Source: Myxocyprinus asiaticus (taxonomy: Eukaryota; Chordata; Actinopteri; Cypriniformes; Catostomidae). Taken from it: a DNA stretch of 64,000 nucleotides. Shown in pieces: positions 1 to 12,587 of this stretch. The notes under the pieces were generated by a model. The model was not told the origin of the DNA, did not search any database, and saw only the letters and a list, made by a program, of their open reading frames with translations. A program made the position numbers and the translations under genes. The first letter of the stretch is position 1. Each line of letters starts with the position of its first letter. The stretch spans positions 24,216,931-24,280,930 of the forward strand of contig NC_059372.1 of the NCBI RefSeq assembly GCF_019703515.2. Reading direction: 5' to 3'.

Positions 1-312
1 TATGTATATACAGGGTTGGGGAGTAACGAAATACATGTAACGGGATTCCGTATTTAAAATACAAAATATAAGTAACTGTATTCCACTACAGTTACAATTT
101 AAATCATTGGTATTTACAATACAGTTACATTCAAAAAGTATTTTCATTAAACTTCCTGTTTAGCATCCGCCATGTGAGGTCCCATAAGTCGGGAGCTCCA
201 CAAATCGGCTTTTAAATGTTGTTTTAACACTTGATACAGCGTTCTTTTTACTCCTCGTGTATTTGTTGGACACTTCTAGCAATTTATTGTAATTCTTATT
301 CGAGTTCCAACG

Positions 313-1172
313 ATGTCTTCAAAAGCCCAATGACAAAAGAAGGCCGATTTGGCTGTTGCCGGTGGCTCATCTCTGGAAACGGCTAAGTGTGATGAACTTT
401 CCTCGCCTGAGGGTGTTGCGATTATGGCTGCCATCGGCAGGCTTGAAAGTGGAATTCACGTAAAATTTGATGCGCACGCCGCTGAAATTCGAGGTGAAAT
501 ATCTCTGGTACGAGAATAAATGCACAACACATTTTCAACTTTGAAAGAAGATCTCAAAACCCAGAGTGAGTGCTTAACTAGCCTAGAGACCGCTACCTCA
601 GAATGGACGACCAGTCTTCACTCGCTTGAGCCTACGGTTGATTCTCTTCAGAAAGAGATCGCTTCACTGCAAGCTAAGTGCATCGATTTAGAGTGTCGTT
701 CCCGCAGATCTAATCTTCACCTGGTGGGAGTTCTGGAAGGTTTGGAGGGTCATCAACCAATGAAGTTTGTGGCAGATGCTTTAGCAGAAATATTTGATTT
801 GCCCAAACCTCCACTCCTTGCGCTCATCGCATACTTGCACCGAGGCCTGCAGAGGGTAGCCCTCTGCGAGCCTTCGTTATTTGTTTTCATCGCTACGATG
901 TTAAGGAGGATATTTGGCGAAAAGCGAGCCGGGGTGGGCAGATTACGTTCAGAGGCAAAACTGTGTTCGTCTTCCCAGACTTTCCGCCTGAGATTGCCAA
1001 GAAGCGGGCCACTTACTATGAGGTGAAACGTTTACTGAGGACCATGCCAGATGTTAAGTACGGTCTAAAGGGTCTCACCGGCTTCAGAATCACAAAGAAT
1101 GGCGCTAAACACAAATTTGACACTCCGGCCGTGGCAATGACTTTTGTGAAACAACACCTACTACCTGCTTGA
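313..1172 (+). pseudogene. LINE ORF1 (coiled-coil RNA-binding protein), broken
   Basis: From the ATG at 313 the frame runs with an in-frame TGA at 331 and TAA at 517, then open to about 870. A frameshift moves the C-terminus to the frame read from 963. The middle contains heptad-like leucine and acidic residues followed by LECRSRRSNLHLVG, which resembles the L1 ORF1p motif preceding its RRM. The end, FVFPDFPPEIAKKRATYYEV and onward, matches the ORF1p C-terminal domain pattern. In intact elements ORF1p binds LINE RNA in a cytoplasmic RNP. Two nonsense codons plus one frameshift make it a pseudogene. Confidence 0.65.
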
Positions 1173-1658
1173 ATAGGCACAAATTACTGAAACTTAATAT
1201 CTCATTCTCTCTCTTCCAGAGACTATTGAAAGCACTTTTCTTAACTGAGTGGTTTAATATGTTTAGATTAAAAAAATAAAATAATAATATTAATATTTGT
1301 TTATTTGTATTAGATTGCATTCACTGTATTTGTTATTTGTTTGCGGAGATGCGTCCGTGGTAAGAAACACAATATCTCGCACGCACATTGGGGTTTTTCC
1401 TCAGGGTAGCGTACACTCTAGTTGGGGGAGTGTTAGCTTAGGTCAAGAGTGCGGGGTGGGGGTTGGCAGTGAGGGCGGGGGGCGGGTCTTCGCGCTAGGG
1501 TTCTTGAAGTGTGTTAATATGTTCTTCTTTTTTTGTTTATCTCAAGAGCACAAGATTGGGCCATTGCTCTTTTTTATTTTTTACATGCTTTTTTGTATAT
1601 ACTTTTCCTTGTATAACTACTTGGGTTTCACTTTTTTCCTTTTCTTCTTTTTCTTTAA

Positions 1659-4600
1659 ATGATGGGTGGTAGGGCTAATGAAGATGGGTTGGTGAGATGG
1701 GTTAGCTGGAACTGTAAAGGTCTGAATAATCCAGTTAAGCGTAGTAAGGTTCTGATCCATCTTAAAAAATTGAAAGCCAATTTTGTGTTTCTTCAAGAAA
1801 CTCATCACTGTTCTTCTGACCATTTTAGATTGAAAAAAGACTGGGTGGGGCAAGTTTATCATTCACATTTTCAGTTCAAGTCTAGGGGTTGTGGCATTTT
1901 AGTACATAAATCTACTCCGTTTGTGGTATCACAAGTTATTACAGATCATAAGGGCAGATATGTCATTGTAACAGGAACATGTTTTCAACCCTTCTAATTC
2001 TTGCTAATGTCTATGCTCCTAATTATGATGATGTTGCTTTTATTACCTCTTTTTTATCATGTATACCTGACCTTCATTCTCATTCATTAATTCTGGGTGG
2101 AGATTTTAACTGTGTGATATGTCCACGACTTGATAGTCCTCAAAAAAGCTATATCTCTTTCAAAATGTGCAGCGATTATTCGATCTTTCCTGCATAACTA
2201 TGGTATTTGTGATGCGTTTTGTTTTTTAAACCCCTCGACAAGGAAATATTCATTTTTTTCTCACGTACATCAGTCCTACTCACGAATTGATTATTTTTTA
2301 CTAGATAACAAACTTCTTCCTTATCTTCAGGATTGCTCATATGAAAGCATAGTAGTATCGGATCACGCACCAGTTGTTCTTGAACTTAGCTTTCCAAAAG
2401 CACCTCCAAAGCAGCATCAATGGTCCTTTAACTCTGCTCTTTTAAATGACAAAGAATTTGTAAAATGTATCTCTTCAAATATATCTTCTTTTCTTGAACT
2501 TAATAGTACTCAAGGTATGGCTTATTCTACCATTTGGGAGACTTTAAACTGTTATCTGTGTGGCTTAATAATTTCATATTCGTCTTATAAAAATAAAGAG
2601 CGAAAGAGGCAACTAGATGAATTATCTAGTTCTATAACAGCTATTGATGTTCAGTACTCACTGAATCTGTCTCCCAACCTCTATAAAGAATGTCAGATTT
2701 TGCAGACAAAATATGATCTGTTATTGACCGATGAGGCCGAGAATTTGTTTTTACATGCTCAACATAGGGTCTATAAGTTTGGTGATAAAACGGGTAAATT
2801 GTTAGCTTATCATATTCACAAATCACAGATGTCATGTTTGATACCCCAACTTAGATTATCTTTAGGAATTATTACCACTGACTATAAAGAAATAAACTCT
2901 CAATTTAAACAATACTATGCAAATTTGTACACCTCTGAATCCACCCAAGATGCATTTTTAATGAATACTTTTTTAGATCAATTAGATTTCCCCACTGTAG
3001 GGAAGACTCTGCGTGATTTCTTGGATGAGGATATACAAATTGAAGAAATAGCTGATGCGATTACTTCCTTGAAAACAGGCAAGGCCCCAGGTCCTGACGG
3101 TTTCCCGTCCAATTTTTATAAAGCATTTCCTAAATTATTATGCCCAGTATTGCTTTTGTTTTTTTTAGAGAGCCTCCAAAATTCTAAAAACCCCCAACCT
3201 TTTATCAAGCTACTATCTCATTAATTCTTAAGAAAGATAAACCCCCCCTTGAATGCAGTTCTTATCGTCCCATATCGCTTTTAAATTGTGACTACAAGAT
3301 ACTAGCTAAAATTGTATCTATTCTATTTGAAAAAACCTTGCATAGAGTAATTTCACCTGATCAAACTGGGTTTGTTCATGATAGACACTCTTTTTTTAAT
3401 ATTAGGCATCTTTTTAATGTTTTGTATTCACCTCATTCTATTAACGCTGAAGTTGTGGTCTCACTAGACGCTGAGAAAGCATTTGACCTCATCGAGTGGA
3501 ACTATCTTATGTTTTGGAGAGGTTTGGATTTGGTCTAAAATTCATTTCTTGGATAAAGCTACTTTATGCCACTCCCACAGCATCTGTACGCTCAAACAAT
3601 ATTATTTCAGACCCTTTCTCATTATATCGGGGCACAAGGCAGGGGTGCCCCCTTTCCCTGCTTTTATTTGCTATTGCTATTGCTATTGAACCCCTGGCAA
3701 TTGCACTACGTGCTGACTCAGAGGTGCAGGGTATTTTCTGTGCTGGTCTAGAACAAAAAGTTTCTTTATATGCTGATGATCTTATTTTATTTATATCCAA
3801 TCTTCTAGTCTCAATTCCTTGAGTACTTTTAATATTGGACTCATTTAGTACTTTTTCAGGTTCTAAGTTGAATTTTTCTAAGAGTGAATTGTTTCCAGTG
3901 AATTCTGCTGCATTAAGTATCTCATATTCAAATTTCCAATTCAGAGTTGTTAATAACCAATTTAGGTACCTGGGTGTCCAAGTGACACGTAGACATGCTG
4001 ACTTATTTAAAGCCAATTTTAGCCCTTGATCTCACAAAATCTTTGTTTTTATCATGGAAACCCCTTCCTCTCTCGCTGATAGGAAGGGTAAATACAGTTA
4101 AAATGAACATTCTTCCCAAATTTTTATATTTATTTCAATTTTTACCCATATTTATTCCTTAGTCATTTTTCTCCTGTCTGGAAAAAAACTCTCTCTTCAT
4201 TTATTTGGAATAACAAGCCAAGGCGAATAAGTATAAAACATCTTGTTAAGCCAAAGGAGGTGGGAGGTTTGGCTTTATCTAATTTTCAAACTTACTACTG
4301 GGCAGCCAACTTCAGAAACTTATTGTACTGGGTACAACATGATTTGCAATCGTGTAAACATCTTTGGGTGCAAATAGAGGCTGTATGTTGTTCCCCAGTC
4401 ACGTTAACATCTTTGCTCTGTTCTCCTATCCCTCCTACACATAGTATTTTGATTAAGAATCCAATTGTTAAACATTCTCTGAGGATTTGGACTCAGTTAC
4501 GCAGAGCTTTAGGGCTTAAGTGTCTTTCTTCAGCTGCACCCATTGCCAGTAATGTTTCCTTTCCACCTTCGCATTTTGATGGGGCTTTCAATATTTGTAA

Positions 4601-5415
4601 GTCACAAGGTCTAATTACGATTGATAAATTATTTATAGACAATAATTTTGCTTTGTTTGACCAACTTAAAGAAAAATGTTCTCTCTAATTCACATTTATT
4701 CCGGTATTTTCAAGCTTCGAGCTTTGCCCGTAAACATTTCCCGGAGTTCCCCTCTGCCCCTCCTAGTGGTGTCCTGGAGTGTATTTTAAATCAGCATAAT
4801 TGTATAAGAGGTTACATTTCAAGGATTTATAGTATAATTAATAACAAACAAACCCCATCTAATAGGTTATTAAAATCTCTCTGGGAGGATGACTTAGGTA
4901 TTATGTTAGAAAATGAAACTTGGGATACTGTCTTAAAAAGGATACATTCTTCTTCAGTTAGCGCTAGGCATAGGCTAATTCAATTTAAGATAGTTCATCG
5001 TATTCATTGGTCTAAGGTGCAACTCCACAAGATATTTCCTGATTTGGACCCCACCTGTCCACGCTGTGTTGTGGAACCAGCCTCTCTGTTTCATTCGTTT
5101 TGGTCCTGTCCTAAGTTATTACGATTTTGGGGGAGAATTTTTAGTTGTTTCACAGAAACTTTTACCACAGTAATAGACCCTAACCCTTTGACAGCATTAT
5201 TTGGGGTTCTTCCAGAAAATGTTAAACTGAATACCTTAGAGACTGATAATGTTGCACTTTGCACATTGTTGGCTAGACGATTTATACTAATTAATTGTAA
5301 GCTGCCATCTCCACCAACCTACCGTCAGTGGGTTTTTGACCTACTTTTTGCCCTCAAACTCGAGAAGATCAAATTTGGAGTCAGAATGAAACCCGATCTT
5401 GGAGCCCATTTTTAG
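1659..5415 (+). pseudogene. LINE ORF2: APE endonuclease + reverse transcriptase, frameshifted
   Basis: The reading frame starts ATGATGGGTGG at 1659 and ends at 5415, a span of about 1,250 codons, usual for L1 ORF2. It is scattered over all three frames (segments from 1659, 1979, 2130, 3338, 3496, 4260 and 4648). The APE-type endonuclease motifs are WNCKGL, LQETH, ANVYAPN, GGDFNC, YSRIDYFL and SDHAPV. The reverse transcriptase shows GKAPGPDGFPSNFYK, SLDAEKAFD, RQGCPLS and the catalytic YADD at about 3769. The C-terminus has a CPRC...H...C zinc-like motif near 5059-5108. Intact proteins perform target-primed reverse transcription. The catalytic residues survive, but at least five frame changes inactivate it. 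Confidence 0.85.
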
Positions 5416-6049
5416 ATTACTTTAAGGAGACAGGCTCTGGATAAAAGTTTTTTTTTTGTTTTTTTTTTGTTTATTTGTTTATTTGGATGTTTATATATGT
5501 ATATGCATATTTTATTGTGATTATATGTTCATATGTATGTGGGCACTTATTATGCTTGTAATTGTCAGCTTTACGCTAAGCTAAAATGCTATTTCTAGCC
5601 ATTTTACTTGCACGTTAACAGGCACGATCATATTTTTTTATCAAGAAAATTCACGTTGGATCATAATTTCTTTTTTCTAGTAATACCTTTGATATTAGGG
5701 CAAAAATCGTATTCTTGATAATCATTTTTGTGTTGTTTTCCTGTAAAAATATCAAAAAATCCTCAAAACAAGGTTAATATGATTAATCTTGTTTTAGAAC
5801 CAACACTGCATAAGATATTTAGGCTTTTCAGAGAATGTATTTTTAATGTGTATTTTGTCTTACTGTACTCGCAGAGTTTTTAGAGTCAAAACAAGTGAAA
5901 AAATCTACCAGTGCTGAAGAAGTAATCCAAAGTATTTAGAATACATTACTGACCTTGAGTAATCTAACGAAATACGTTACAAATTACATTTTACAGCATG
6001 TATTCTGTAATCTGTAGTGGAATACATTTAAAAAGTAACCCTCCCAACC

Positions 6050-6052
<3 letters not shown>

Positions 6053-6109
<57 letters not shown>
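6053..6109. repeat. (TA)n microsatellite
   Basis: About 57 bp of perfect TA dinucleotides directly abut the right end of the composite element, suggesting insertion into, or later expansion of, TA-rich target DNA. Confidence 0.95.
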
Positions 6110-6112
<3 letters not shown>

Positions 6113-6249
6113 AATAAAAGAGGTGAATGAAGAGGAATCTTCATTTGTTTTCTGTGGGTTTTTATGGAAATGTGGATCTTTCAGATCAATTTGAGGAGTG
6201 CCTATGTTTTGAATGTTCCACATTTTATCGTAAGTGTGTCATGCAGTGT

Positions 6250-6400
6250 GGGACTCGCACTGGTCTGGTCTTGGTCTTGTCTCGGTCTCACCCTGCCTTG
6301 GTCTCAACCCTTCAAAGTCTTGGTCTTGTCTCGGTCTCAATACACTCTGGTCTTGGTCTTGACTTGGTCTCGGTTTAGGTGGTCTTGACTAGAACACTGA
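6250..6400. repeat. GGTCTTGGTCTTG-type degenerate minisatellite
   Basis: There are repeated variants of TTGGTCTTGTCTCGGTCTC with spacing of 12-50 bp. Such GGTCT-rich blocks are common in fish repeats and are often subterminal in hAT elements. It lies directly before the 6411-6602 dispersed repeat, so the two may belong to one element. Confidence 0.6.
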
Positions 6401-6410
6401 AGTTTAGAAC

Positions 6411-6602
6411 GCGCCATGTCGTCCTCTAGATGTGTCCGGTGTGTGACCCCCTTTAATTTACCCTGCCTCTCACACTTTACCAAAGTTGAGTTGAGAAATA
6501 TGTTTGAAAAGACAAAGACTATTGTACAGCGCTATTTATAACTGAAAAAATCCCGAAATGTGTTGATAATCATCGGAAAAATATTCTGATTATCAATGCG
6601 TA
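6411..6602 (+). repeat. Dispersed repeat, copy 1 of 2 in the window
   Basis: The sequence from GCGCCATGTCGTCC to TATCAATGCG recurs at 53935-54133 on the same strand with scattered substitutions and small indels, including the blocks TTTACCAAAGTTG and TTGATAATCATCGG. It has no ORF of note. It may be a 5' flanking part of a hAT element, but no termini are seen. Confidence 0.7.
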
Positions 6603-6603
6603 A

Positions 6604-7248
6604 TGACCACTCACAGGCGAATAACATTGATCATATCCTAAAAAGGCCACATGTCAAGGTCTGGGTACATTAGATGGTAAGAGAATCAGTTCTCGTAGTC
6701 AACATGTTGAATGCAGGAAAAATGGGCAGGAGTAAAGACCTGAGCGACTTTGACAGGAAGTGTGATGCACTGGGCAATGTCCTGCAGGGAAACCCTGGGT
6801 CCAGCCATTCATATGGACATCAATTTGACACGTGCCACCTACCTAAACATCATTGCAGACCAGGTACACCCCTTCATGGCAATGGTATTCCCAAATGGCA
6901 GTGGCCTCGTTCAGCAGGATAATGCACCCTTGCCACACTGCATGCATTGTTCGAGAATGGTTTGAGGAACATGGTGAAGAGTTCAAGGTGTTGTCCTGGC
7001 TTCCAAACTCCCCAGATTTAAATCTGATTGAGCATCTGTGGGATGTGCTGGACCAACAAGTCTGATCCATGGCGGCTCCACCTCGCAACTTACGGGACTT
7101 GAAGGATCTGCTGCTGATGTCTTGGTGACAGATACCACAGGACACCTTCAGTGGTCTCGTAGAGTCCATGTTTTGGCGGCACATGGAGGACAAACAACAT
7201 AATATTAGGCAGATGGTCATAATGTTTTGGCTCATCAGTGTATATGTT
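6604..7248 (+). mobile_element. Tc1/mariner element with internal deletion
   Basis: The element begins GACCACTCACAGGCG and ends with a Tc1-type terminal sequence, CATAATGTTTTGGCTCATCA, near 7217-7236. It holds a transposase N-terminal start (MGRSKDLSDFDR at about 6724) and then the C-terminal catalytic end, SPDLNLIEHLWDVL, near 7010-7051. The helix-turn-helix and the first catalytic Asp are missing, so about half of a normal transposase is deleted. The 5' terminal inverted repeat is truncated where it meets the preceding dispersed repeat. It is inactive. Confidence 0.75.
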
Positions 7249-7249
7249 A

Positions 7250-8530
7250 ATCTGTTAATGTCTACGTTTTCCAACCCCTGGTCTGCACTCTCAAATTGTG
7301 ATGAGTCAGAATGGGCCTAAACACCAAATCGGAGGCAAAGATTGAATTTATCTGTATTCTGACCTATGTCTAGGAATTTTTCAGTTTAAATCTTTTTAAT
7401 ATAGATCTTCCTCTGTGGTGAAGGTTTGAGTTTGAGAATTGTGAGCTGTTCTGCCTCATATTTTCCTGGGAGCTATGAAGGCAGAGGGTAACCCCAGACA
7501 GAAGGACTGTGTTTTGCAGTCAAATGTGTGGACAGATATGTGTGTAATGTGATACAGTATGCATGCAGGTGGGTGCCTGTAAGGCCTCTTAATGGACCTG
7601 GCAGCAATAATTATAGCTTTGTTATATTAGATGGTAAAGATTAACTCTCCTGAAGTGTGCTTTCAATTCAAGATTCACTTGAACTATAATTCTCTAACTT
7701 CTCTCATCCTGAAGGTTTGTCTTCTATTTATGTCATAGAACAGGAGGAAATGACATACATATATAGCAAAATGTACAATGCGGCTGATTATTTTTGGTGA
7801 CTAAAAAAAGTATGTTGAAGATGAAGCATGTAATTTCTGCACCACTACAGCACTAAACAGAAATGGCAAAAAAACTATTTTCATACTGGTTTCCCGAACA
7901 CACTGATAACTGTAAATCGCTCTGTGTGTCACTTTGTATAAGCATCTGTCAAATGAATTAATCTGAATCTAAACTCACCCATAGTAACACTATGACATTT
8001 AATCTAACCAGCCAGTTTAACCGCTAGTCTCTGCCTCACACCTGCTCAGAAGTGAACCTTGACATTAAATGTAAAAATTTAAAGGAATTGCAGGGTAAGG
8101 TTTGAAACTGAAGTGTGATGACAAACATATTTATATAGCAGACGTTATAACAGACATGGAGATGTCCTTTTTAGGTTTATAGGGCAAATGTCAGTTATCT
8201 CATAGCTGGGGTGGCTATGTCATGATGAGTTGTCAAAGTGTATTCATAACTTCTGTTCATTAATGGAAAGAATGATAGGGGTTTAATGAAACCCAACAAT
8301 GCTCCATAAATTCAGACTCTAAGATAAGTGGGTCAGATATCTTTATTCCACTGGTCTTACATAAAGTCACGATTTATGATTAAACTTCCCCAGTGTTCTA
8401 GGGCTAGGTCATGACTTCTGGACCTTTTTAACAAAAAGTTCATGAGGAATCCAGAGTTCACTAAAATTCTCATCAGAAAACTGTTTAAGCAAAAGTTCTG
8501 TTAGTAAGATAGGATTCTAAACAATTAGAG
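7250..8530. other. Intergenic, mostly featureless
   Basis: No supported gene was seen on either strand. The only recognisable item is a degenerate SINE/L2-type tail at about 7928-7966. Confidence 0.5.
7925..7970 (+). repeat. SINE/L2-type 3' tail, diverged
   Basis: GTCACTTTGTATAAGCATCTGTCAAATGAATTA is a diverged form of the fish tail CACTTTGGATAAAAGCGTCTG, which ends many tRNA-derived SINEs and their partner LINEs. A better-preserved copy lies at 63035-63085. Confidence 0.55.
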
Positions 8531-8535
8531 CTTTC

Positions 8536-8885
8536 ATATTTATTGATGCCTTCTGTACATAAGAGTGACCTTATGTTGCCTTCGTGTGCTATCGGAATTA
8601 TCGTAAATACGAGTTTCCCACTCGGAAGTTGCACATGAGCTACCCCTCAAGTCGTAATTATGACTAGGAAACTCTGTGATCATTCTGATACCGCAGTTGC
8701 TGAGATAGGAGTCGTAAACTTTCAACATGACGGAGGAGAGTACAGGTATGGAAGTATATTCATGTCTAAAGTCTTTGAAGCATAAAAGCATGTTAAATTG
8801 CTCTAATCGAAAAAAATAAATGTATTGTATTATCAGTGCTTGCATTTAAATGCGTTGGATTTACAGTGCTTGCATTTAAATCCAT
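8536..8885 (-). repeat. Dispersed repeat, inverted relative to 13965-14462
   Basis: The reverse complement of this block matches 13965-14110 (GATTAGAGCAATTTAACATG, CTTCAAAGACTTTAG) and, at its other end, 14390-14462 (CCGATAGCACA, GAAGGCA). The interior is replaced or diverged in the second copy. It is probably a non-autonomous transposon; its termini are not defined. Confidence 0.65.
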
Positions 8886-8889
8886 AAAA

Positions 8890-9730
8890 CATTAATATCA
8901 CTAAAGTAGTAGCCTACTTAATCTCTACGGTGTGTTTCCCAAAAAGCATCGCTATAGTAACATAAAACTTTGTAAATTAACGAGGGCTTTGAACCGCTCT
9001 AAAATCATAAGTGCAACATAAATATATCTTTCTTGCATTTTTCACAGTTTATCAGAGAATAAGGAGCATTTAATAACTTGTAATGATATATCTGGATCAT
9101 TGGAAAGCCAGAAACAAGGCTTTGGATGTGCCAAGGGAAAGTGCAAGAACTGAAGCACAATAAAGTGAATTTTAAAATAATAAACATTTGATTCAATTAT
9201 TTTTAGAACGTTACCTATTTATTTTCCAAAATCCAGAAGACAAATGCACAGGTAAATGAAGGGACAATTTGCACTAACTGACAAAAAGTACTATACCAGG
9301 TTTTACATTCACTGATTCAAAAACTTAATTTAGGAAAAGCAATAAATGTGTGATGCATTTTATGAAATAAAAAAATGACAATACCATGTGCATTCAGTTT
9401 CCAGCAAAAGAAACAAACTTTTGGCAAATTTAGAGACACTTATTAGGATTCACATTGCGTGCATTCACATGCATGCATTTCTATCATTGATCTCTATAAA
9501 GGGGAGCATCAATCTGAAACCCCATCTTATCAAAGTCATCATTATTTATTTAATTAAATACTGTGATCATCATCTAAACAAGGTTACTTATAATTTCCAA
9601 GCTTGTCAGTATTTCTGAATTATTGTCATGTTGAGAAGACAAACTCCTGAACATATTGGCCAAGGTTTCAGCATTGGACCGGACAGCTTCCGTAACAAAG
9701 CATTCAAGTTCTAAGCGCGAGTTTTGCGCA
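8890..9730. other. Intergenic, AT-rich
   Basis: No gene is supported. At 8933-8960 there is a TTTCCCAAAAAGCATCG motif of the family described at 10724-12720. Confidence 0.45.
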
Positions 9731-9734
9731 AGGT

Positions 9735-10000
9735 ATTAAGGACATACATATTAATATTATGCCCTTATCCAAACCCTTATCTAAACTTAACAAATTAGTA
9801 GTGTGTGTAAACATGATAGGAAGCTGTTGTGTGTGACAGAAGCAAGTAATTGTCACGTATTAGATGGAAATGATGTCCAGCGGCGTCATTGGCTGTATTG
9901 AAAATCATAGGAATTCAGACAAGTGCAGTCACACGATATCATACGAATTAGCCAAATTTAGAAAAGTCGTACGAATCCTGATGATTTTGCCCTGAGAGTA
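9735..10000. repeat. Probable diverged DNA-transposon remnant
   Basis: The block contains CCTTATCCAAACCCTTATC and ATACGAATTAGCC/CGTACGAATCC motifs that I associate with common zebrafish-group repeats. No clear termini or TSD are seen, so the class is unassigned. Confidence 0.35.
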
Positions 10001-10079
10001 TGTTGAAATTTCCCAATATAATAAACAAATCTAACAAAAGTTAACTAAATTATACAGATAAACGTGATAATTACAAATA

Positions 10080-10460
10080 TAGTTCGTCAGCAACAGACTA
10101 ACACCAGCATAGCTGAAAAAGAAATCATCTGGGGCAGGAGAGACATAACTCTCACGTGAAGGATAAACGCTCAACTCTATTCTTGCGGTCACTCGTGATG
10201 CAACCTCTCTAGGCTGCTCACAACCGATGCTGCCAGCACGCACCTCTCTTCTCTCCTTCTGCCTTCTTTTTAATGTGAGCCACAGTCCTCTTAGCAGCCA
10301 ATCACAGCAGGCAGGACTCCAATGGTAACGGGAAACAGGTGGCAGTAATTAGTACCTGCACAGAGGAAAGTGGGAGAGACAAAAGGAAAAACTGATGGAT
10401 AGAACACACCCAAAGAGTGACAATTCGTACACCACAAACACAGATGTAAATAAATACATC
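10080..10460. other. CpG-containing unclassified segment, possibly an LTR remnant
   Basis: The composition is more GC-rich than the neighbours. The string AAACAGGTGGCAGTAATTAGTACCTG and a following AGAGGAAAGTGGGAGAGAC block resemble untranslated parts of fish Ty3-type elements. No ORF, PBS or second LTR is visible. Confidence 0.25.
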
Positions 10461-10465
10461 TAAGT

Positions 10466-10690
10466 CCAGTCAAGTCATTTTTATTTGTATAGTGCCTTTC
10501 ACAACACACATCGTTTCATAGCAGCTTTATAGAAAATCATGCATTTAACAGAAAATGAAACCATAATATCTATAAAGTCTTAGAGTCATCATTGTGTAGT
10601 TTGATTAAATAAGATTATGAAGTGTGTATAAAAATAAGTAATTAAATAATAATTGTATTTATAAACCTAGTGAGCAAGCCAAAGGGATGG
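10466..10690 (+). repeat. Dispersed repeat (CAAGTCATTTTTATTTGTAT family), copy 1
   Basis: It starts AGTCAAGTCATTTTTATTTG and contains AGCAGCTTTATAGAAA and GTGAGCAAGCCAAAGG. The same ordered blocks recur at 19090-19310. This is an interspersed family familiar from cyprinid sequences; its mechanism is not evident here. Confidence 0.65.
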
Positions 10691-10723
10691 GATGTAACAA
10701 TGTAAAATAACGAGCTGCGTTAT

Positions 10724-12549
10724 TTAAGATGATCATAAGTTGCAACTTGTTATCGGGAAACTCGAAACAACGACGTAACTCACTGCTTAACCACCATAGT
10801 AAGATGCATTGTTAGAGAAACTAACTAGCTAGTCATGACTGTTTCCCGAAACCGTAGTAACTATGTCACACATCCATCGTTCAAACCACGTTGGTTAAAC
10901 AACATAGAACTGTCGTTAATGATGTTACCCAAGGGGGTAGAGTAATAACTTAAGAGAAATTATAACACCTCATTTACACGTACACCAGAAAGACGTTTAA
11001 TGCAAGAAAGCTGCTGAAGACATGAGATCAGCGTGCACCGTGTAATGAGACAGAGGCTTTGCGCAGCAATAGATGTGTTTCTCTCTACATCAGACTTATG
11101 GGTACTCCGGATGCACTTGAGCACAAAGGCACATTTCTCACTTTTCAAATGGGTGCGTTCTATTCAGATGAAATCATCCCTATGCCCTACTCCCTTCAAA
11201 GTCTTTACCATCCACTGTGACAGCAGTGTAGGGTTGAAAGATGTGGGGCTCCAAAATAACAGCCATTTGGAAGTCACTTTTTAAGCCATTTTTATTGAAA
11301 ATTGGGCCGCAGCAAAAAATGCCACTTGTGCGTTAACATGGACACAGACTTTTTTAATTTTTTAAATACATGTAAACGTGATTAAAGTCTTCCCAGAATT
11401 AAACATATACATGGAATAAAATATATAGATGCCTCAGTGAGTGAAATGATTTCCACAAAGCAAACTAACTAACCACAGGTAAAGAGCTGTAGTTTCAACC
11501 ACACAATTTTGAGATGCTGTTTGCGAACATTCGTTTAAACTACGGTTTCAAACACCAAATCACTGAACTATGTTGGTAATGATGGAACTTACCACCACAA
11601 TGTTTTTGGGAAATGCACCGAATTGAATAGTAGACACATGACATGGTGTTTCTACAAGAAACATGTTGAATTCAGTGTTACTGTGTCAAGTCAAGCTTAA
11701 CACTCACACGCATGACTTGTCGGGCAAACAGAATAATATTTTGCATTTTATTTGATCGCCTCTCAATTTCTCCTGCTCTTGTTTTTGCGTACAGCTCATT
11801 AAAATATGGATTTTGTCTCTTGAGTGTGGCTGTGTGATACAGTGCAGAGGGAACATTACCTTCACCCAGAAGACGTGTCCGAGATTTTGCGATGGCGAAG
11901 TAGACATCAGACACAGTTTTTTGTGCAACGCTGTCAATATGCTACACTTAGATTTTTCAAGATAGAAACAAAGATTATTGCTCACATGTGAATGGGCTAA
12001 AATCTCTAATCACAAGTTTTTAATTGCAGATGTGAGAGCACTGCGAAATGAGCCTTGTTTCCCAAAAGCATCGTAAGTCAGGTAACGTGAATGCATGCGA
12101 TGTGAATCATAAAGTGCTCTCACGTAGCCTAAAGTTTTTTGTCTGGAAACTGAACAAATGCACACAGAACAGGATATAAAATGACGGACATCAATATTGA
12201 ACTACTCATAGGCCTGTCTAAATATGAATAAATCATCTGGTTAGAGTTCAGTGAACTGTGTACTTGTAGCCTTACTGCCATAATGCATCATGCAATTTGT
12301 TACTGCCTTGTAAAAGATTATATGTGAGCCGATTTGAACCAGCCACTGGAGGAAGAAAGAAGAGGAGGATGAAGAGAGAGAGAGAAGGAATCTCTCATTG
12401 CACACTCTCACTTTAATCTCCTCTGTTAACCATATTTTAATTATTTATTAAGCCATATTTAAGTATTAAACTGCATGGTCACATTACTCACAATGTCTTA
12501 ATCTGTTTAATAATAATAATTTATGTTATTCATAATAATAACAATAGGC

Positions 12550-12587
<38 letters not shown>

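Larger units (their letters stand above)
150..5900 (+). mobile_element. Tx1/L1-clade LINE, decayed, near full length
   Basis: The element has two ORFs in LINE order, an ORF1-like coiled-coil protein and an ORF2 with endonuclease, reverse transcriptase and a Cys/His C-terminus, followed by an AT-rich 3' region. The exact LINE boundaries inside the host element are not visible; 150 and 5900 are rough limits. The RT motifs GTRQGCPLS and EPLAIALR and the CPRC...H...C tail are what I know from fish L1-Tx1 elements. Both ORFs carry several stops or frameshifts, so this copy cannot be autonomous. Confidence 0.75.
11..6052. mobile_element. DNA transposon-like element with hAT-like ends, carrying a LINE
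   Basis: The outer element begins CAGGGTTGGGGAGTAACG at 11 and ends with the inverted form CTCCCAACCCTG at 6052. The similarity extends about 90 bp inward: a shared GTATTCCACTACAG block lies at about 83-97 and, inverted, at about 6014-6028, with indels. The flanking 8 bp are TGTATATA on the left and TATATATA on the right, 7 of 8 matching, which fits a hAT-like 8-bp TSD in AT repeat DNA. CAGGG termini also fit hAT. No transposase of the outer element is present, because its interior is occupied by a LINE. The superfamily assignment is inference. Confidence 0.65.
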
